DNA from: Oscillospiraceae bacterium
GTDB lineage: Bacteria > Bacillota_A > Clostridia > Oscillospirales > Ruminococcaceae
NCBI GenBank assembly: GCA_900766795.1
Contig: CAAFWX010000300.1
Coordinates: 1 to 7,092, forward strand
Length of the DNA: 7,092 nucleotides
Direction of reading: 5' to 3'
The notes beneath the pieces were generated by a model. It was not told the DNA's origin and ran no database searches. It was given only the letters and a program-made list of their open reading frames with translations. Shown piece after piece: positions 5,933 to 7,092 of this stretch (positions are counted from its first letter, which is position 1; each line of letters begins with the position of its first letter). A program made the position numbers and the translations under genes.

Positions 5933-6928
5933 TTGAACATTACCATCAAAGACGTTGCGAAAGCTGCAAATGTGTCTGTCGCAACAGTATCCCGCGTTCT
6001 CAACAAAAAGACAAACGTTTCCGAAGAGGCGGTTCAGGCGGTGAACCGTGCGGTTGAGGAGCTGGGATATTCGCCGAATTTTCTCGGACGCGACCTGCGC
6101 AAAAGCGAAACCAAGCGCATTCTTGCGATAATTGCTTCCACGGAGCAGAGCTTTTATTCCGAGGTTTTGCGCGGTATGCAGGACGCTGCGTATGTTCAGG
6201 GGTATGACATACTTATTGCCACCACAAGGGACGACCCCGAGCACGAAATGCACCTGCTGGGTATGCTGTTTTCCAAAGCGGTTGACGGCGCGGTGCTGCT
6301 TGCTCCGAAGCTTGACGGGGCGACCATCTCCGATTTGGCGAAGAAATACAAGCTTGCGATGTGCCTTGAGCGGCTTGACGGGTGCGACATTCTTTGCGTC
6401 ACGATTGACAACGAGCGCGCGGGCTTTGACGCCACAAGCTATTTGATTGGAAAGGGCAGAAAGCGCATTGGACTTATCACCACAAAGGTGCGCAGCCAAA
6501 GCTCGATTGACCGCGAGAAAGGCTATCGCAGGGCGCTGAAAGCTGCGGGCATTGAGGTTGACGAGAACCTGATTTACTACGGCGACTATGATGTTGAAAC
6601 CGGCACACAGGGCTGCGAGGCGCTGATGAGCCTTGAAAACAAGCCTGACGCGATTTTCTCCATATCCGACACAATTTCCATCGGCGCAATGACCTACGCC
6701 ATTCACAACAACATCACTATCGGAAAGGACGTTATGTTCTTCGGCTTTGACAACATCGCCTATTCGCACATGTTCATACCGCGCCTGTCCACGGTGGAGC
6801 AGCCCTGCTACCTTCAGGGGAAGACGGTCATCGAGAAGCTTATCAACAACATCAAGTCCGATGTAACCGACAACAGCACCTATATGCTGCCGCATTCGCT
6901 CATTCTGAGAGAATCGACGGGGGATTGA
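5933..6928 (+). CDS. LacI-family transcriptional regulator, probable local regulator of the cellulase operon
   Basis: A complete 331-residue LacI/GalR-type regulator that would bind an operator as a dimer or tetramer and respond to a sugar. The N-terminal helix-turn-helix is textbook: TIKDVAKAANVSVATVSRVLN at residues 4-24. The hinge helix follows (YSPNFLGRDLRK, 46-57), with Leu55 in the place that inserts at the central CG of the operator. Residues 62-331 form the periplasmic-binding-protein-like sugar domain, including FFGFDNIAYSHMFIPRLSTVEQP, a standard C-terminal signature. The start is TTG, supported by AAAGAGGTG 8 bases upstream. It is divergent from the GH9 operon across 307 bases. Known parallels are CelR of Thermobifida and GlyR3 of Clostridium thermocellum, LacI-type proteins that control glucanase genes. 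Repression relieved by cellobiose or a longer oligosaccharide is the natural inference, but the ligand is not readable. The operator-like site on its own promoter suggests self-control. Confidence 0.93.
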   Translation: MNITIKDVAKAANVSVATVSRVLNKKTNVSEEAVQAVNRAVEELGYSPNFLGRDLRKSETKRILAIIASTEQSFYSEVLRGMQDAAYVQGYDILIATTRDDPEHEMHLLGMLFSKAVDGAVLLAPKLDGATISDLAKKYKLAMCLERLDGCDILCVTIDNERAGFDATSYLIGKGRKRIGLITTKVRSQSSIDREKGYRRALKAAGIEVDENLIYYGDYDVETGTQGCEALMSLENKPDAIFSISDTISIGAMTYAIHNNITIGKDVMFFGFDNIAYSHMFIPRLSTVEQPCYLQGKTVIEKLINNIKSDVTDNSTYMLPHSLILRESTGD

Positions 6929-6939
6929 GAATACGACGA

Positions 6940-6974
6940 CTGCGGAGCACGCGAAATGCCCCGCAGCTTTTTAT
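6940..6974 (+). terminator. Rho-independent terminator of the LacI-family regulator
   Basis: CTGCGG (6940-6945) pairs with CCGCAG (6961-6966). After one mismatch, GCA/TGC extends the stem to a 7-base loop, and CTTTTTATT follows. It begins 11 bases after the regulator stop. Its T-tail runs into the stop codon of the convergent partial gene. Confidence 0.82.
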
Positions 6975-7081
6975 TCGCTTAAAAGCTCTTTCAACCATTC
7001 GTAGATGGCGAACTTTACAGTTATCTTCTGCGGAGCTTCAAACTCCGCGAGAACGCTGTCCGAGCTGACAATATCCTCGTC
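6971..7081 (-). CDS. C-terminal fragment of an unidentified protein, cut by the contig end
   Basis: An open frame on the minus strand enters from the right edge and ends in TAA at 6973-6971. It gives 36 residues, with an acidic start (DEDIVSSDS) and then FEAPQKITVKFAIYEW and LKELLSE, possibly a terminal amphipathic helix. I do not recognise it. Support is limited to the open frame, gene-like codon use, and its convergence on a terminator. Bases 7082-7092 are probably adapter and are left out, although the frame stays open through them. Too little remains to infer a function. Confidence 0.5.
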   Translation of the reverse strand, partial: DEDIVSSDSVLAEFEAPQKITVKFAIYEWLKELLSE

Positions 7082-7092
7082 AGATCGGAAGA
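7082..7092. other. Probable Illumina adapter remnant at the contig end
   Basis: AGATCGGAAGA is identical to the first 11 bases of the widely used TruSeq-type adapter and sits exactly at the window's last base. An 11-base match by chance at the very edge is unlikely, so these bases are most likely not genomic. Confidence 0.85.

Noticed and set aside
5915..6895. 326-codon open frame antisense to the LacI-family regulator
   Set aside because: It mirrors a clear LacI-type gene with all family motifs and also overlaps the regulator's ribosome binding site; there is no independent support.
1..7092. CRISPR arrays, tRNA or rRNA genes, insertion sequences, attachment sites
   Set aside because: No regularly spaced repeats, cloverleaf-like sequences, transposase motifs or terminal inverted repeats were seen on reading both strands.

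Overview
The window looks like a fragment of a cellulolytic Gram-positive anaerobe of the class Clostridia, most likely an Oscillospiraceae/Ruminococcus-like gut or rumen bacterium. The signs are a GH9 cellulase with family 3 cellulose-binding modules and Ser/Thr/Ala-rich linkers, a LytTR response regulator, strong Shine-Dalgarno sites, TTGACA/TATAAT-type promoters, and fairly GC-rich genes separated by AT-rich spacers. This placement rests on style and gene content, not on a marker gene. The last 11 bases match the start of the common Illumina adapter, so the right edge is probably an assembly end with untrimmed adapter.

Left part (1-2060, + strand): a complete alpha/beta hydrolase of the monoacylglycerol lipase/lysophospholipase type (46-963) ends at its own terminator. 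A 307-base AT-rich spacer follows, with a 17-base palindrome and a promoter. Next comes an orphan LytTR-family regulator (1271-1996) whose receiver domain has Glu where the phosphorylated Asp should be. It ends at a hairpin that can serve as a terminator in both directions.

Centre (2082-5625, - strand): a two-gene operon reads leftwards. The first gene is a 949-residue GH9 cellulase with an N-terminal lipobox, a long Thr/Glu-rich linker, the catalytic domain, a CBM3c and a second, short CBM3-like module. It has no dockerin, so it appears to be tethered to the membrane as a lipoprotein. Sixteen bases later follows a 225-residue membrane protein of unknown family, with three predicted membrane segments and a probably extracytoplasmic C-terminal domain.

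Right part (5626-6974): a 307-base divergent control region holds a near-consensus promoter for the cellulase operon and another for a LacI-family regulator (5933-6928). The regulator promoter has an operator-like CG-centred site across its -35 box. The layout suggests a local sugar-responsive switch: the LacI protein would sense a cellulose breakdown product and control both the cellulase operon and itself. After the regulator's terminator, a short C-terminal piece of an unidentified minus-strand gene runs to the contig end.

Most novel or worth checking: the membrane-anchored GH9 enzyme with its unknown membrane partner, the Asp-to-Glu receiver, and the hairpin pair in the LacI leader.
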